A stretch of DNA of 64,000 nucleotides from Sphingomonas sp. Leaf208 (GTDB lineage: Bacteria; Pseudomonadota; Alphaproteobacteria; Sphingomonadales; Sphingomonadaceae), in assembly GCF_001421415.1 (NCBI RefSeq), contig NZ_LMKH01000034.1:186001-250000 (forward strand), in the 5' to 3' direction. The translations under genes were made by a program, and so were the position numbers. The notes beneath the pieces were generated by a model. It was not told the origin of the DNA, ran no database searches, and saw only the letters and a list, made by a program, of their open reading frames with translations. This document shows positions 10,285 through 18,926 of this stretch, piece after piece (the stretch's first letter is position 1; each line of letters opens with the position of its first letter).

Positions 10285-10300
10285 TGTTCCACGTGGAACA
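10285..10300. promoter_or_regulatory. parS: parS-like centromere site 2 (mnmE-mnmG gap)
   Basis: A second perfect copy of TGTTCCACGTGGAACA, directly abutting the mnmE stop codon (10301-10303) in the short space before mnmG. It is about 7 kb from the proposed oriC. Confidence 0.85.
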
Positions 10301-11578
10301 TCACTTCCCAATGCAGAAACGTCCGAACAGCGCGTCGAGCATCTCCCCCGTCGCGTCGAGCCCAAGTACGCCAGCAAGAATCGCGCAAGCCTGTCGAAGG
10401 TGTTCCGCGACAATAAGCGCATCGGAGCTTCGATACCGAAGAGCCTCGACTGCCGCAGCGCATTGCCGGCGCTGGTGCTGCTTCAATGTGATCTCATCAC
10501 CACGCGGCAGCATCGCAATCGCTCGCCGATGCAGTTCCCCCCAAAGGGCATCGAGCGATTCCCGGTCGGTGTGCGAGACCGCCAATGTCCGGTCAGCGGG
10601 CAGTTCCCCCCGCCCCGGCAGATCGGCGCGCGCATGAATCCAGATCGCATCGGCGCGGCTCGGCGCGGTATCGGCCAGCCACATCACGATGTCCGCCGCG
10701 GCGAGCGCACCTTCCGCACGCGTAACGCCGATCGCCTCGATCGGGTCGAGCGTATCGATCAAACCCGCGGTATCGGTCAGCACATAGGCAACCCCGTTCC
10801 GCATCACCGGCACGTCGATGCGGTCGCGCGTCGTTCCCGAGATCGGCGAGACGATCGCCGCATCGCGCTCGCCGAGCAGGTTGAGCAGCGTCGACTTGCC
10901 GCTGTTGGGAGGACCACCGATGACCACGCGCAGCCCGTCCTTGAGCCGCTCGACCGGCGGGGCATCGACCACCGCCTCGATCTGCGCCGCGAGCGCAGCG
11001 ATCTCCGAGACGATCGCATCGAACGCCGCGGTATCGCTTGCGACGTCGTCCTCGTCGGCGAAGTCGAGCATCGCCTCGATCCGCGCAGACAGCATCGCGA
11101 CCGAGTCCATCCAGCCGCGGACGGCTTGGCTCACGCGACCTTCCGCCGCGGTCATCGCAGCGACGCGCTGGCTCTCGGTCTCGGCTTCGAGAAGGTCGGC
11201 GAGCCCTTCGGCTTCGGTCAGGTCGATGCGGCCGTTGGTCAGCGCGCGACGCGTGAACTCGCCCGGCTCGGCATGACGAAGGCCGGGCATCCCCGACAAC
11301 GCACGCTCCACCGCCGCAATCACTGCCCGACCACCGTGGCAGTGAAACTCGACCAGGTCTTCGCCAGTCGCCGTCGCGGGTCCCGGAAACACGATTACCA
11401 GCGCGCGGTCTAGCAACGCCCCATCGGTGTCCCGCAGTCCCCGGAGGCTGGCATGGCGCGGCACCGGCAATGGTCCCGCCAGCGCCTCGGCCGCAGCAAA
11501 CGCCTGACGCCCGCTCACCCGAACGACGGCGATCGCCGCTGGCGGTCGCCCGCTCGATACCGCGAAAATCGTCTTCAC
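10301..11578 (-). CDS. mnmE: tRNA modification GTPase MnmE (TrmE)
   Basis: 425 residues. An N-terminal tetrahydrofolate-binding domain (EFHCHGGRAVI; AEPGEFTRRAL), a central helical domain, and an inserted G domain with P-loop GPPNSGKST and the DTAGL switch. The C-terminus is the invariant FCIGK, whose cysteine is functionally important. It partners MnmG in cmnm5U34 synthesis. It is the first gene of the leftward mnmE-mnmG-rsmG-parA-parB run; the DUF6489 gene lies just upstream on the same strand. Confidence 0.96.
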   Translation of the reverse strand: MKTIFAVSSGRPPAAIAVVRVSGRQAFAAAEALAGPLPVPRHASLRGLRDTDGALLDRALVIVFPGPATATGEDLVEFHCHGGRAVIAAVERALSGMPGLRHAEPGEFTRRALTNGRIDLTEAEGLADLLEAETESQRVAAMTAAEGRVSQAVRGWMDSVAMLSARIEAMLDFADEDDVASDTAAFDAIVSEIAALAAQIEAVVDAPPVERLKDGLRVVIGGPPNSGKSTLLNLLGERDAAIVSPISGTTRDRIDVPVMRNGVAYVLTDTAGLIDTLDPIEAIGVTRAEGALAAADIVMWLADTAPSRADAIWIHARADLPGRGELPADRTLAVSHTDRESLDALWGELHRRAIAMLPRGDEITLKQHQRRQCAAAVEALRYRSSDALIVAEHLRQACAILAGVLGLDATGEMLDALFGRFCIGK

Positions 11579-11585
11579 GGGAAAC

Positions 11586-11819
11586 TCAGCCGCTTTTCGT
11601 CGCGCTGTCGAACAGCCGCTTCCACATCGCCATCCCCGCCTCGCCCATCGGCTGCCAGCCGCGCATCATAGATTCGAGCATTTCCGGCTTCATCTGGCCG
11701 TCCGGAATAGCCTCCATCATCATCGCGATGTAGCGGTCGTGGATCGGCGTCAGGTCGGGCAGCCCGACCGCGCGACGTGCTTCTTCGGGGGTGCATTCGA
11801 TCTCGATATTCATCTTCAT
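11586..11819 (-). CDS. DUF6489-like small protein
   Basis: 77 residues from the ATG at 11819 (GAGG 9 bp upstream); the ATG at 11813 is possible. MKMNIEIECTPEEARR, then GLPDLTPIHDRYIAMM and LMRGWQPMG-like segments resemble a small conserved alphaproteobacterial family often found next to mnmE and annotated DUF6489; no function is known to me. No signal peptide or membrane segment. Seven bp separate it from mnmE, so the two are probably cotranscribed. Its start is divergent from the ogt gene, only 14 bp away. Confidence 0.65.
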   Translation of the reverse strand: MKMNIEIECTPEEARRAVGLPDLTPIHDRYIAMMMEAIPDGQMKPEMLESMMRGWQPMGEAGMAMWKRLFDSATKSG

Positions 11820-11833
11820 GTGACGCACCCTCG

Positions 11834-12346
11834 ATGACGCTTGAGCGGTCCATCGCGGCGCTGCATAGCGGGGGAATGTATGCGCGCGATGCCGCCTCGA
11901 TCGCAACGCCTATCGGTCTGGTCCGCGTGACCGGCACGGGGGACCGGATCGACGCGATCGATATCGGCGTGGAGGATGGTTCGACCAGCGATGCCCCCGC
12001 GATCCTGGAAGCACTCCGCCAGATCGAAGCATATTTCGCCGGACGGCTGACCGAGTTCGACCTACCACTCGCGCTCTCCCCTACCCCGCGCGGTGCCGAC
12101 CTTCGCCAGGCGATCGTCGACATCGCCTACGGGGAGACGGCCAGCTACGGCGCACTCGCCAAGGCGATCGGCTCGAGCCCACGCGCGATCGGCCAGGCGT
12201 GCGCACGCAATCCTTTTCCGATCATCGTCCCCTGCCACCGAATCCTTGGAGCCGGCGGAGCGCTTGGTGCGTACTCCGCGGGGGACGGCCCGATCACCAA
12301 ATCCCGGCTACTCGACCACGAGCGGCCTCCAGGAGGACTGTTATGA
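11834..12346 (+). CDS. ogt: Methylated-DNA-protein cysteine methyltransferase (Ogt type)
   Basis: 170 residues from ATG 11834; ATG 11876 is an alternative start preceded by a G-rich stretch that is too close to be ideal. The active-site motif PCHR is at 133-136 (acceptor Cys134), and the DNA-binding helix GETASYGALAKAIGSSPRAIG precedes it. The protein removes O6-alkyl groups from guanine by irreversible transfer to Cys134. The family's catalytic centre is complete. The TGA overlaps the ATG of the dienelactone hydrolase gene, so the two are translationally coupled. Confidence 0.85.
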   Translation: MTLERSIAALHSGGMYARDAASIATPIGLVRVTGTGDRIDAIDIGVEDGSTSDAPAILEALRQIEAYFAGRLTEFDLPLALSPTPRGADLRQAIVDIAYGETASYGALAKAIGSSPRAIGQACARNPFPIIVPCHRILGAGGALGAYSAGDGPITKSRLLDHERPPGGLL

Positions 12347-13044
12347 CGAACACTACCAAGATTGCCACGCTCGCGGGCGATGGCGAATTCACCGCGTATC
12401 GCGCGACGCCAGCGGGCACGCCAAAGGCCGCGATCGTCGTGATCCAGGAGATCTTCGGCGTGAACGCCGGGATCCGCCGCAAGTGCGATACGCTCGCCGA
12501 GGCCGGCTATCTCGCAATCGCCCCCGACCTGTTCTGGCGCCTCGAGCCGGGCATCGAGCTCGATCCGGACATCAAGCCCGAGTTCGACCGCGCGCTCGGT
12601 CTGATGGGTCAGTTCGACCAGAATAAGGGCATCGCCGATATCGAGGCGACAATCCGTGCGGCGCGCGCCGAACTCGGCGACGACGCCAAGGTCGGCGTGG
12701 TCGGCTACTGCCTCGGCGGGCGCCTCGCGTTCATGACCGCGGCACGTACCGACGTCGATGCGAGCGTCGGCTATTACGGCGTCGGGATCGACGGCCTGCT
12801 CGGCGAAAAGCACGCGATCGCACATCCGGTGCTGTTGCACGTGCCGGAGGAGGATCACTTCGTCGACAAGGCCGCACAGGCAGCGATGCACGCCGGGCTA
12901 GACGATCACCCCAAGGTGACGATCTACGATTACGCGGGCGAGGATCACGGCTTCGCGACCGAGTTCGGCGAGCGTCGCTCGGACGCATCGGCCAAGCTGG
13001 CGGACGAGCGTACGGCAAAGTTCTTCGCGGAGAATCTGGGCTAA
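12343..13044 (+). CDS. Dienelactone hydrolase family protein
   Basis: 233 residues; start fixed by AGGAGGA upstream of the ATG that overlaps the ogt stop. Alpha/beta hydrolase with the DLH triad: Cys123 in GYCLGG, Asp171 in PEEDH and His202 in EDHGF, plus Glu36 in QEIFG, at the same residue numbers as the classical dienelactone hydrolase of chlorocatechol degraders. The true substrate is unknown because no ring-cleavage genes lie nearby. A strong bidirectional terminator follows. Confidence 0.85.
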   Translation: MTNTTKIATLAGDGEFTAYRATPAGTPKAAIVVIQEIFGVNAGIRRKCDTLAEAGYLAIAPDLFWRLEPGIELDPDIKPEFDRALGLMGQFDQNKGIADIEATIRAARAELGDDAKVGVVGYCLGGRLAFMTAARTDVDASVGYYGVGIDGLLGEKHAIAHPVLLHVPEEDHFVDKAAQAAMHAGLDDHPKVTIYDYAGEDHGFATEFGERRSDASAKLADERTAKFFAENLG

Positions 13045-13101
13045 CCACGCCCTCCCCGTCACTCCTGTTCCGGGGTGACGGGGTGCTGACGACAGACATG
13101 A

Positions 13102-13137
13102 AAAAGGCCTCGCCGGACGATCCCGGCGAGGCCTTTT
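13102..13137. terminator. Bidirectional intrinsic terminator
   Basis: A perfect 15-bp stem (AAAAGGCCTCGCCGG and its complement) with a 6-nt loop, with A-run and T-run at either side. It ends the ogt-DLH transcript on the plus strand and the terC transcript on the minus strand. Confidence 0.9.
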
Positions 13138-13159
13138 CCTTATCCCACTCGCACCGCGA

Positions 13160-13894
13160 TCAGCGCAGCAGCGAGATGATCCCGAGCGTCTCGCCGGTGC
13201 CGACCCAGCCCTCGTAGATCATCTTCAACGCGACCACGAGGATCACCGCGAGGCCCATATACGCGATCCAGCGATACTTGTTGATCACGCGCGCGATGTA
13301 GTTCGCCGCGAGACCCATCATCGCGACCGACAGCAGCAGGCCGATGACGAGGATACCGGGATGCTCGCGCGCCGCGCCGGCGACCGCCAGGACGTTGTCG
13401 AGGCTCATCGAGACATCGGCGACGGCGACGGCCCAAGCAGCGCTCGCAAAGCCCTTCGAGGAGCGGATACCCGATCGCTCGTCGCCCTCGATCTCCTCGG
13501 AGCCCGCATTCTCCGCGCCCTCGCGGATTTCGCGCCAGAACTTCCAGCTGACCCAGAGCAGCAACAGGCCGCCCGCGAAGATCAGCCCTACGATCCCCAT
13601 CAGCCACGTCACGATCAACGCGAAGAAGATGCGCAGCACGAGCGCGGCGCCGATGCCGATCAGGATGACCTTCTTGCGCTGGTCGGTGGGCAGCCCGGCG
13701 GCGAGCGCGCCGACGACGATCGCGTTGTCGCCCGCGAGGACGAGGTCGATCATCAGGACCGATCCGAACGCGGCAAGCGCCTTCGGGTCGCCGAGGTTGG
13801 AGAAGTCGGCGACGATGTGCTGCCAGATCTCCAGCGGCGAGCCGGGGCCCGCGGTGCTCGATGCGGCGGCGGCCAGCATGGCGATGATACTCAA
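13160..13894 (-). CDS. TerC-family integral membrane protein (YjbE-like)
   Basis: 244 residues starting at TTG 13894, favoured because GGGAG lies 8 bp upstream; the next ATG (13879) lacks a ribosome binding site. About seven membrane segments. The paired acidic motifs typical of TerC proteins are present: LVLAGDNAIVVG near residue 50 and SLDNVLAV near residue 165. TerC/YjbE proteins are implicated in metal (notably manganese) efflux and metalation of exported proteins. Single gene, bounded by a terminator on one side and a hairpin cluster on the other. No yybP-ykoY motif could be seen upstream. Confidence 0.85.
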   Translation of the reverse strand: MSIIAMLAAAASSTAGPGSPLEIWQHIVADFSNLGDPKALAAFGSVLMIDLVLAGDNAIVVGALAAGLPTDQRKKVILIGIGAALVLRIFFALIVTWLMGIVGLIFAGGLLLLWVSWKFWREIREGAENAGSEEIEGDERSGIRSSKGFASAAWAVAVADVSMSLDNVLAVAGAAREHPGILVIGLLLSVAMMGLAANYIARVINKYRWIAYMGLAVILVVALKMIYEGWVGTGETLGIISLLR

Positions 13895-13968
13895 GATGTC
13901 AGCTCCCGGTGACGTGGGTCACCAGCGGCGAGCGATGGTGACGGATTATAGGGCGTTTAATAGCGAAA

Positions 13969-14000
13969 CGGCACGCGAAAGCCATTGCTCTCGCGTGCCG
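13969..14000 (-). terminator. Hairpin, possible rho terminator
   Basis: A near-perfect 14-bp stem CGGCACGCGAAAGC / GCTCTCGCGTGCCG with a 4-nt loop, about 110 bp beyond the rho stop. The minus-strand T-run is weak (TTTC), so the terminator call is tentative. Confidence 0.5.
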
Positions 14001-14014
14001 CTTTTGCTTGGCCG

Positions 14015-14097
14015 GACATGGGCAAAGCCCATGTCGTCGGTCGGGGCCCTGCCCCGCCGGCCGGATCGATGCGAGTCCCGCTGCAGCATGCAGCGGG
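14015..14097. repeat. Two perfect hairpins downstream of rho
   Basis: GACATGGGC-AAA-GCCCATGTC (14015-14035) and CCCGCTGCA-GCA-TGCAGCGGG (14077-14097) are both perfect 9-bp stems with 3-nt loops, separated by a GC-rich stretch with further pairing potential. They could stabilise the 3' end of the rho message or belong to a small RNA; neither is shown. Confidence 0.5.
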
Positions 14098-14107
14098 CCG
14101 CATTCGA

Positions 14108-15364
14108 TCATTGATTCATACTGTCGAAGAAATTCTCGTTGGTCTTCGAATCCTTCATCTTGTCGAGCAGGAACTCCATCGCGTCGATCGTGCCCATCTG
14201 CATCAGGATGCGGCGCAGGACCCACATCTTGCTGAGCTTGGCCTTGTCGACCAGCAGCTCTTCCTTGCGGGTGCCCGACTTGCCGACGTCCAGCGCCGGG
14301 AAGATGCGCTTGTCCGCGACCTTGCGATCCAGCACGATTTCCGAGTTGCCGGTGCCCTTGAACTCCTCGAAGATCACCTCGTCCATGCGGCTGCCCGTAT
14401 CGATCAGCGCGGTGGCGATGATCGAGAGCGAACCGCCTTCCTCGATGTTGCGTGCGGCACCGAAGAAGCGCTTCGGACGCTGCAGCGCGTTCGCATCGAC
14501 ACCACCGGTCAGGACCTTGCCCGACGACGGCACGACGGTGTTGTAAGCACGACCCAGACGCGTGATCGAGTCGAGCAGGATCACGACGTCCTTCTTGTGC
14601 TCGACCAGGCGCTTGGCCTTTTCGATCACCATTTCAGCGACCTGCACGTGGCGCTGCGCGGGTTCGTCGAAGGTCGAGCTGACCACCTCACCCTTCACGC
14701 TGCGCTGCATGTCGGTGACTTCCTCGGGGCGCTCGTCGATCAGCAGGACGATCAGGAACACCTCGGGGTGGTTGTCGGTGATCGCCTTGGCCATGTTCTG
14801 CAACATGACCGTCTTACCGACGCGTGGCGGTGCGACGATCAGCGTGCGCTGGCCCTTGCCCTGCGGCGAGACGATGTCGATCACGCGTGCCGACTTGTCC
14901 TTGACGGTCGGGTCGGCGGGATCGAGCGTCAGCTTGCTCTCGGGATAGAGCGGCGTGAGGTTGTCGAAATTGACGCGGTGGCGGACGACGTCGGGGTCGT
15001 CGAAATTGACCGCGGTCAGCTTCACCAGCGAAAAATAGCGTTCGCCATCCTTCGGCCCGCGGATTTCGCCCTCGACCGTGTCACCGGTGCGCAGCCCGAA
15101 CTTCCGGACCTGGTTCGGCGAGATGTAAATGTCGTCCGGACCGGCGAGATAGTTCGATTCCGGCGAGCGCAGGAAGCCGAAGCCGTCGGGCAGCACTTCG
15201 ATCGTGCCGAGCCCCATGATCTGGTCGCCATTGTCCGCCTGGACCTTCAGGATCGCGAACAGCAGGTCTTGCTTACGCAGCGTCGAGGCGCTCTCGACCC
15301 CCAGTTCCTCGGCCAGCTGGACCAGCTCGGCGGGTTTCTTTTTCTTCAGGTCTTTGAGATGCAT
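14108..15364 (-). CDS. rho: Transcription termination factor Rho
   Basis: 418 residues from the ATG at 15364 (GGAA upstream). N-terminal Rho_N helix ([20 protein letters not shown]), cold-shock-like RNA-binding domain ([21 protein letters not shown]), then the hexameric helicase core with Walker A PPRVGKT and Walker [10 protein letters not shown]. It is complete and of normal length. Upstream in-frame codons (to 15520) look non-coding and were not used. Rho lies close to the replication origin in many alphaproteobacteria, as here (rho-hemJ-hemE-oriC). Confidence 0.97.
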   Translation of the reverse strand: MHLKDLKKKKPAELVQLAEELGVESASTLRKQDLLFAILKVQADNGDQIMGLGTIEVLPDGFGFLRSPESNYLAGPDDIYISPNQVRKFGLRTGDTVEGEIRGPKDGERYFSLVKLTAVNFDDPDVVRHRVNFDNLTPLYPESKLTLDPADPTVKDKSARVIDIVSPQGKGQRTLIVAPPRVGKTVMLQNMAKAITDNHPEVFLIVLLIDERPEEVTDMQRSVKGEVVSSTFDEPAQRHVQVAEMVIEKAKRLVEHKKDVVILLDSITRLGRAYNTVVPSSGKVLTGGVDANALQRPKRFFGAARNIEEGGSLSIIATALIDTGSRMDEVIFEEFKGTGNSEIVLDRKVADKRIFPALDVGKSGTRKEELLVDKAKLSKMWVLRRILMQMGTIDAMEFLLDKMKDSKTNENFFDSMNQ

Positions 15365-15530
15365 GGGGATTTCCGGATAGCAATCAACGGGAGAACGCTC
15401 GGTCGGCGGTGCGCTTGGGAAGCGGAACTGGGCGAGACGAGTCTGGCAAGACACGACCGGGCAGGACGCCAGGAGGCCGTGTTGGGAGAAGGGGTTAGAA
15501 TTGGGGGGCGGGTTAGTCAAGCGGGCCTTT

Positions 15531-15641
15531 ACCCCCCTCCCTGGAAGGGAGGGGTTGGGGGTGGGTCGGCCAGTTTAAACCACGCGCGTCCGTCATGCGG
15601 AAGCGAACCCACCCCCGGCCCCTCCCTTCCAGGGAGGGGGG
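15531..15641. repeat. Palindromic repeat, family C
   Basis: Left arm CCCCTCCCTGGAAGGGAGGG with GGGGGTGGGTCGGC, right arm GAACCCACCCCC and CCCTCCCTTCCAGGGAGGGG: long GC-rich inverted repeats around a 35-bp core. It fills the gap between hemJ (ends 15646) and the leader of rho. Confidence 0.8.
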
Positions 15642-15645
15642 AAGA

Positions 15646-16107
15646 TTAGAACGGCTTAACGATCACCAACACGACGATCAGCGTCACGGTTACCGCGGGG
15701 ATCTCGTTCAGCATCCGCAACTGCTTCCCCGCCAGTGTCGGCTTCCCCGCGGCGAGCTTCTTCGCATAGCCGACCGCCCAGCCATGATACCCCGACAGCA
15801 GCAACACCAGCACCAGCTTCAGGTGCAGCCACCCCAGCCCCGGCGCACCGTCCGCCAGCCCCAGGTTGAGCGCCAGCGCGATCCCAAGCACCCAGACGAC
15901 GATCATCGCCGGCGTCAGGATGATGTGGCGGATCTTGCTCTCGCGCTCGACCCAGTTCGCCGCCTCTGTCGTATTACCGGCCGCCAGCGCCTCCTGATGA
16001 TAGACGAGATAGCGCGGCAGCATGAACAGCCCCGCCATCCAGAAGATCACGAAGATCAGATGCGCCGCCTTCACCCAGTCATACGTGCCACCAAGAAAAC
16101 CGCTCAT
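15646..16107 (-). CDS. hemJ: Protoporphyrinogen IX oxidase HemJ
   Basis: 153 residues with four or five membrane helices. The N-terminus (YDWVKAAHLIFVIFWMAGLFMLPR) has the conserved His and the LPRYLVYH motif of the HemJ family (often annotated CopD-like), which oxidises protoporphyrinogen IX in haem synthesis. AAGGAG precedes the ATG, which overlaps the hemE stop (ATGA). Coupling to hemE supports the haem role. Confidence 0.9.
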   Translation of the reverse strand: MSGFLGGTYDWVKAAHLIFVIFWMAGLFMLPRYLVYHQEALAAGNTTEAANWVERESKIRHIILTPAMIVVWVLGIALALNLGLADGAPGLGWLHLKLVLVLLLSGYHGWAVGYAKKLAAGKPTLAGKQLRMLNEIPAVTVTLIVVLVIVKPF

Positions 16108-17081
16108 GTCGTGCTCCTTACGCGGGCGATCAGCTGCTCGACATGCGCGATGGGCGTGTCGGGCAGGATGCCGTGGCCGAGGTTGAAGACGTGCGGACGC
16201 TCGACGAATGCCGCGAGGATCCGGTCGATCGCCGCGTCGAGATCCGCCCCGCCTGCGATCAACGCCAGCGGATCAAGATTGCCCTGCACCGGCATGTCCG
16301 CAGGCAACGACGCATGCGCCCAGACCGGATCGACCGTCTCGTCCAGCCCGATCGCATCGACGCCGGTCTCGCGCGCATAGGCAGGCAGCTTGCCCCCGGC
16401 CCCCTTCGGAAAGCCAATGATCGGCACGCCGGGGCAGCGCACGTGGAGCCGCTCGACGATCGACGCGGTCGGCGCGATCACCCAGCGCTCGAACTGCGCG
16501 GGCGAAAGTGACCCCGACCAGCTGTCGAACAGCTGCACCACGTCGACGCCCGCCTCGACCTGTCGCGCGAGATACTCGACGGTGTTGTCGGCGATCGCAT
16601 CGATGATCGCACCGAACGCCTCGGGGTCGCGATACGCGAAACGCCGCGTCTCGGACTGATCCTTCGAGCCCTTCCCCGCCACCATATAGGTCGCGACCGT
16701 CCAGGGAGACCCCGCAAAGCCCAGGAAGGTCGTCTCTGGAGGCAATGCCGCAGCGACCTTCGCGACGGTGCCGTAGACCGGCTCCAGCCGCCCCATCACC
16801 GGCTGCAACCGATCGAGCGCATGATCGACCAGCGCCGGCTCGAGCCGTGGCCCCTCGCCGACCCCGAAGCTCAAATCCTGCCCTAGCGCCCAAGGGATCA
16901 TCAGGATGTCCGAGAACAGGATAGAGCCGTCGAACCCGAACCGCCGGATCGGCTGCAGCGTCACTTCGGCGGCTGCGTCTGGATCGGTGGCAAGCGCGAG
17001 GAATCCACCCTTCTCGGCGCGGAGTTCGCGATATTCGGGGAGATACCGCCCCGCCTGCCGCATGAGCCACAGCGGCGGCAT
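16104..17081 (-). CDS. hemE: Uroporphyrinogen decarboxylase (true start probably further upstream)
   Basis: 325 residues from the first standard start codon (ATG 17081). The protein has the signature WLMRQAGRYLPEYR, FSDILMIPWALG and the C-terminal FNLGHGILPDTP. It decarboxylates uroporphyrinogen III to coproporphyrinogen III. Family members carry about 20 further residues before the signature. Here the upstream codons stay open to 17168 and read KPLLATLRGERQA, clearly homologous, yet contain no ATG, GTG or TTG. The only plausible initiator is CTG at 17151-17153, 7 bp after GAAGGG. The gene therefore probably begins there (349 residues). hemJ follows with an ATGA overlap, and the proposed oriC lies immediately upstream. 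Confidence 0.93.
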   Translation of the reverse strand: MPPLWLMRQAGRYLPEYRELRAEKGGFLALATDPDAAAEVTLQPIRRFGFDGSILFSDILMIPWALGQDLSFGVGEGPRLEPALVDHALDRLQPVMGRLEPVYGTVAKVAAALPPETTFLGFAGSPWTVATYMVAGKGSKDQSETRRFAYRDPEAFGAIIDAIADNTVEYLARQVEAGVDVVQLFDSWSGSLSPAQFERWVIAPTASIVERLHVRCPGVPIIGFPKGAGGKLPAYARETGVDAIGLDETVDPVWAHASLPADMPVQGNLDPLALIAGGADLDAAIDRILAAFVERPHVFNLGHGILPDTPIAHVEQLIARVRSTT

Positions 17082-17153
17082 GGCCTGACGCTCTCCGCGA
17101 AGGGTCGCCAGGAGTGGCTTGAAGACAGGCGAGTTGGGGGTCGGATCGGTCAG

Positions 17154-17475
17154 CGGAGCACCCTTCTTCTACTATAAGAAGATTCAAGAAATAGGTTGTT
17201 GCAGTGGTTGGGCGGTTGAACCCGGGACTTATGCGGTGATCCCGGAAATGCCAACAGCTTGACCCCTCGGCACGCCCACAAACGCGCTGATTCGATTCAA
17301 GGCTCCCCGTTACCCACAGCCTGTGGATAAAATCGCCCCCTGTGCGCGGGCGTGTGGATAGAATGGGTGTTATCCACGGCACACCGGTCGCTTGGCGAGG
17401 GGGATGAGTTACGCTAGCCCTTCTCCCCATGTTATCCACAGATTCACGCCCAGGGACCCCGTCGCTGGGGACAAG
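17154..17475. other. oriC: Proposed chromosomal replication origin (oriC)
   Basis: A gene-free 320-bp interval between hemE and the PPSR gene, the position of the origin in Caulobacter crescentus and Rickettsia (hemE/RP001 junction). It holds two perfect DnaA boxes, TTATCCACA at 17432-17440 and its complement at 17322-17330. One-mismatch boxes are at 17310-17318 (TTACCCACA), 17370-17378 (TTATCCACG) and 17353-17361 (complement TGTGGATAG). An AT-rich stretch at 17165-17205 could be the unwinding element. Four GANTC (CcrM) sites occur at 17181, 17289, 17294 and 17441. The divergent promoters of hemE and PPSR must also be here. Confidence 0.85.
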
Positions 17476-18315
17476 ATGCCGATGATCCGGCTCCACCTTC
17501 ATTTGCTGTCGGATTCGACCGGCGAGACGCTGGAGAACATCGCGAAGGCGGCGCTGGCGCAATATGACGACGTCGAGACGGTCCGCCATTTCTGGCCGAT
17601 GGTGCGGACCGAGGCGCATCTCGAGCGCATCCTTCAGGAGATCGCGCAGAACCCGGGGCTGGTGGTCTTCACGCTGGTGAACCCGGCGACGCGGCGAATT
17701 CTCGAGCAGAGGTGCCTCGCGTTGGGGTTGCCCGCAGTCGCCCCTCTCGACCCGGTGAACGACGCGCTTTCCGGGTTGCTCGGGCAGCAGGCAAAGGCGC
17801 GACCTGGCCGCCAGCACGTCCTCGATGCAGCGTATTTCGCGCGTGTCGATGCGATCCAGTGGACGATCGCCCACGACGACGGGATCGCCTCGGAAGAATG
17901 GGAGGAGGCCGATATCGTCCTGGCGGGCGTGTCGCGTTCGTCGAAGACGCCGACCTCGATCTATCTCGCCAATCGCGGCTACAAGACCGCGAACATCCCG
18001 ATCGTCGTGGAAAGCCCACCACCGCTAAACCTCTACAAGCTCGCCAACCCACTGATAGTCGGCCTGACGACCAGCGCCGACCGACTGATCCAGGTCCGCC
18101 GCAACCGCCTGCTGTCGCTCAACCAGCAGCCCGACACGTCCTATGTCGAGGAGGAAGCGGTGATGCGCGAACTCGCCTTTGCGCGCCGCATGTTCGCCGA
18201 CAATGGCTGGCCGGTGATCGACGTTACGCGCCGCTCGATCGAGGAAACCGCGGCGGCGATCATCGCCTTGTGCAACCAGCGCCGCGCCGACGCCGCTCCG
18301 AAGGTCGAGTCATGA
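17476..18315 (+). CDS. ppsR: Pyruvate,phosphate dikinase / PEP synthase regulatory protein (PPSR, DUF299)
   Basis: 279 residues from ATG 17476 (GGGGAC upstream; 17482 possible). MIRLHLHLLSDSTGETLENIA and the P-loop-like GVSRSSKTPTSIYLA are hallmarks of the DUF299 bifunctional kinase/phosphorylase family, which inactivates and reactivates PPDK or PEP synthase with ADP and Pi. It is the homologue of Rickettsia RP001, the marker gene next to the origin. Its TGA overlaps the maf ATG. Confidence 0.93.
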   Translation: MPMIRLHLHLLSDSTGETLENIAKAALAQYDDVETVRHFWPMVRTEAHLERILQEIAQNPGLVVFTLVNPATRRILEQRCLALGLPAVAPLDPVNDALSGLLGQQAKARPGRQHVLDAAYFARVDAIQWTIAHDDGIASEEWEEADIVLAGVSRSSKTPTSIYLANRGYKTANIPIVVESPPPLNLYKLANPLIVGLTTSADRLIQVRRNRLLSLNQQPDTSYVEEEAVMRELAFARRMFADNGWPVIDVTRRSIEETAAAIIALCNQRRADAAPKVES

Positions 18316-18902
18316 GCCTGATCCTCGCCTCGCAAAGCGCCTCGCGCCGCGCGATGCTGACCGCTGCGGGCGTACCGTTCGAGGCGACCTTCGCCGGCGT
18401 CGACGAGGATGCGGCGAAGGCGGCGCTACGCGACCTGTCGCCGCGTGACCTCGCCGATGCGCTGGCCGAACTGAAGGCGCTGAAGGTTTCCGCAAGGCTG
18501 CCCGGCTATCTCGTCCTCGGCAGTGACTCGCTGGTAGCACTGGAAGACGGCAGTATCCTCGACAAGCCCGTCGACCGCGCCGACGCGGCGGCGCATCTGC
18601 AACTGATGTCCGGCAAGCGCCACGACCTCTGGAGCGCCGCGGTCATCGCCGAGAACGGCCAGGCGATCTGGCGCCACGTCGAGCGCGCTAAGATGCACGT
18701 CCGCCCGCTATCCGACGCGTTCATCGAGACGTATCTCGATGCGGAATGGCCTGCGATCTCGGGCTGCGTTGGCTGCTACCGGATCGAAGGCCCCGGCGCG
18801 CAGCTGTTCGCCAGGATCGAAGGAAGCCAGTTCACGGTACTCGGCATGCCGCTGCTCAACGTCCTAGATTTCCTCCGCGTGCGTGGCGAGTTGCCGACGT
18901 AA
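18312..18902 (+). CDS. maf: Maf-like nucleoside triphosphate pyrophosphatase
   Basis: 196 residues; ATG overlaps the PPSR stop. LILASQSASRRAML has the S-x-R-R motif, GSDSLV the catalytic acidic residue, and SGCVGCYRIEG the C-terminal loop. Maf proteins hydrolyse non-canonical or modified NTPs to NMPs. Which subfamily (dTTP/UTP or m7GTP type) is not decided here. Together with aroE, coaE and dnaQ it forms the conserved rightward cluster next to the origin. Confidence 0.92.
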   Translation: MSLILASQSASRRAMLTAAGVPFEATFAGVDEDAAKAALRDLSPRDLADALAELKALKVSARLPGYLVLGSDSLVALEDGSILDKPVDRADAAAHLQLMSGKRHDLWSAAVIAENGQAIWRHVERAKMHVRPLSDAFIETYLDAEWPAISGCVGCYRIEGPGAQLFARIEGSQFTVLGMPLLNVLDFLRVRGELPT

Positions 18903-18926
18903 TCTCAAACGGGACGACGCACTGTA

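Noticed and set aside
13895..14107. Manganese (yybP-ykoY) riboswitch upstream of terC
   Set aside because: The gap contains three hairpins but I could not find the conserved internal loop sequences of that motif.
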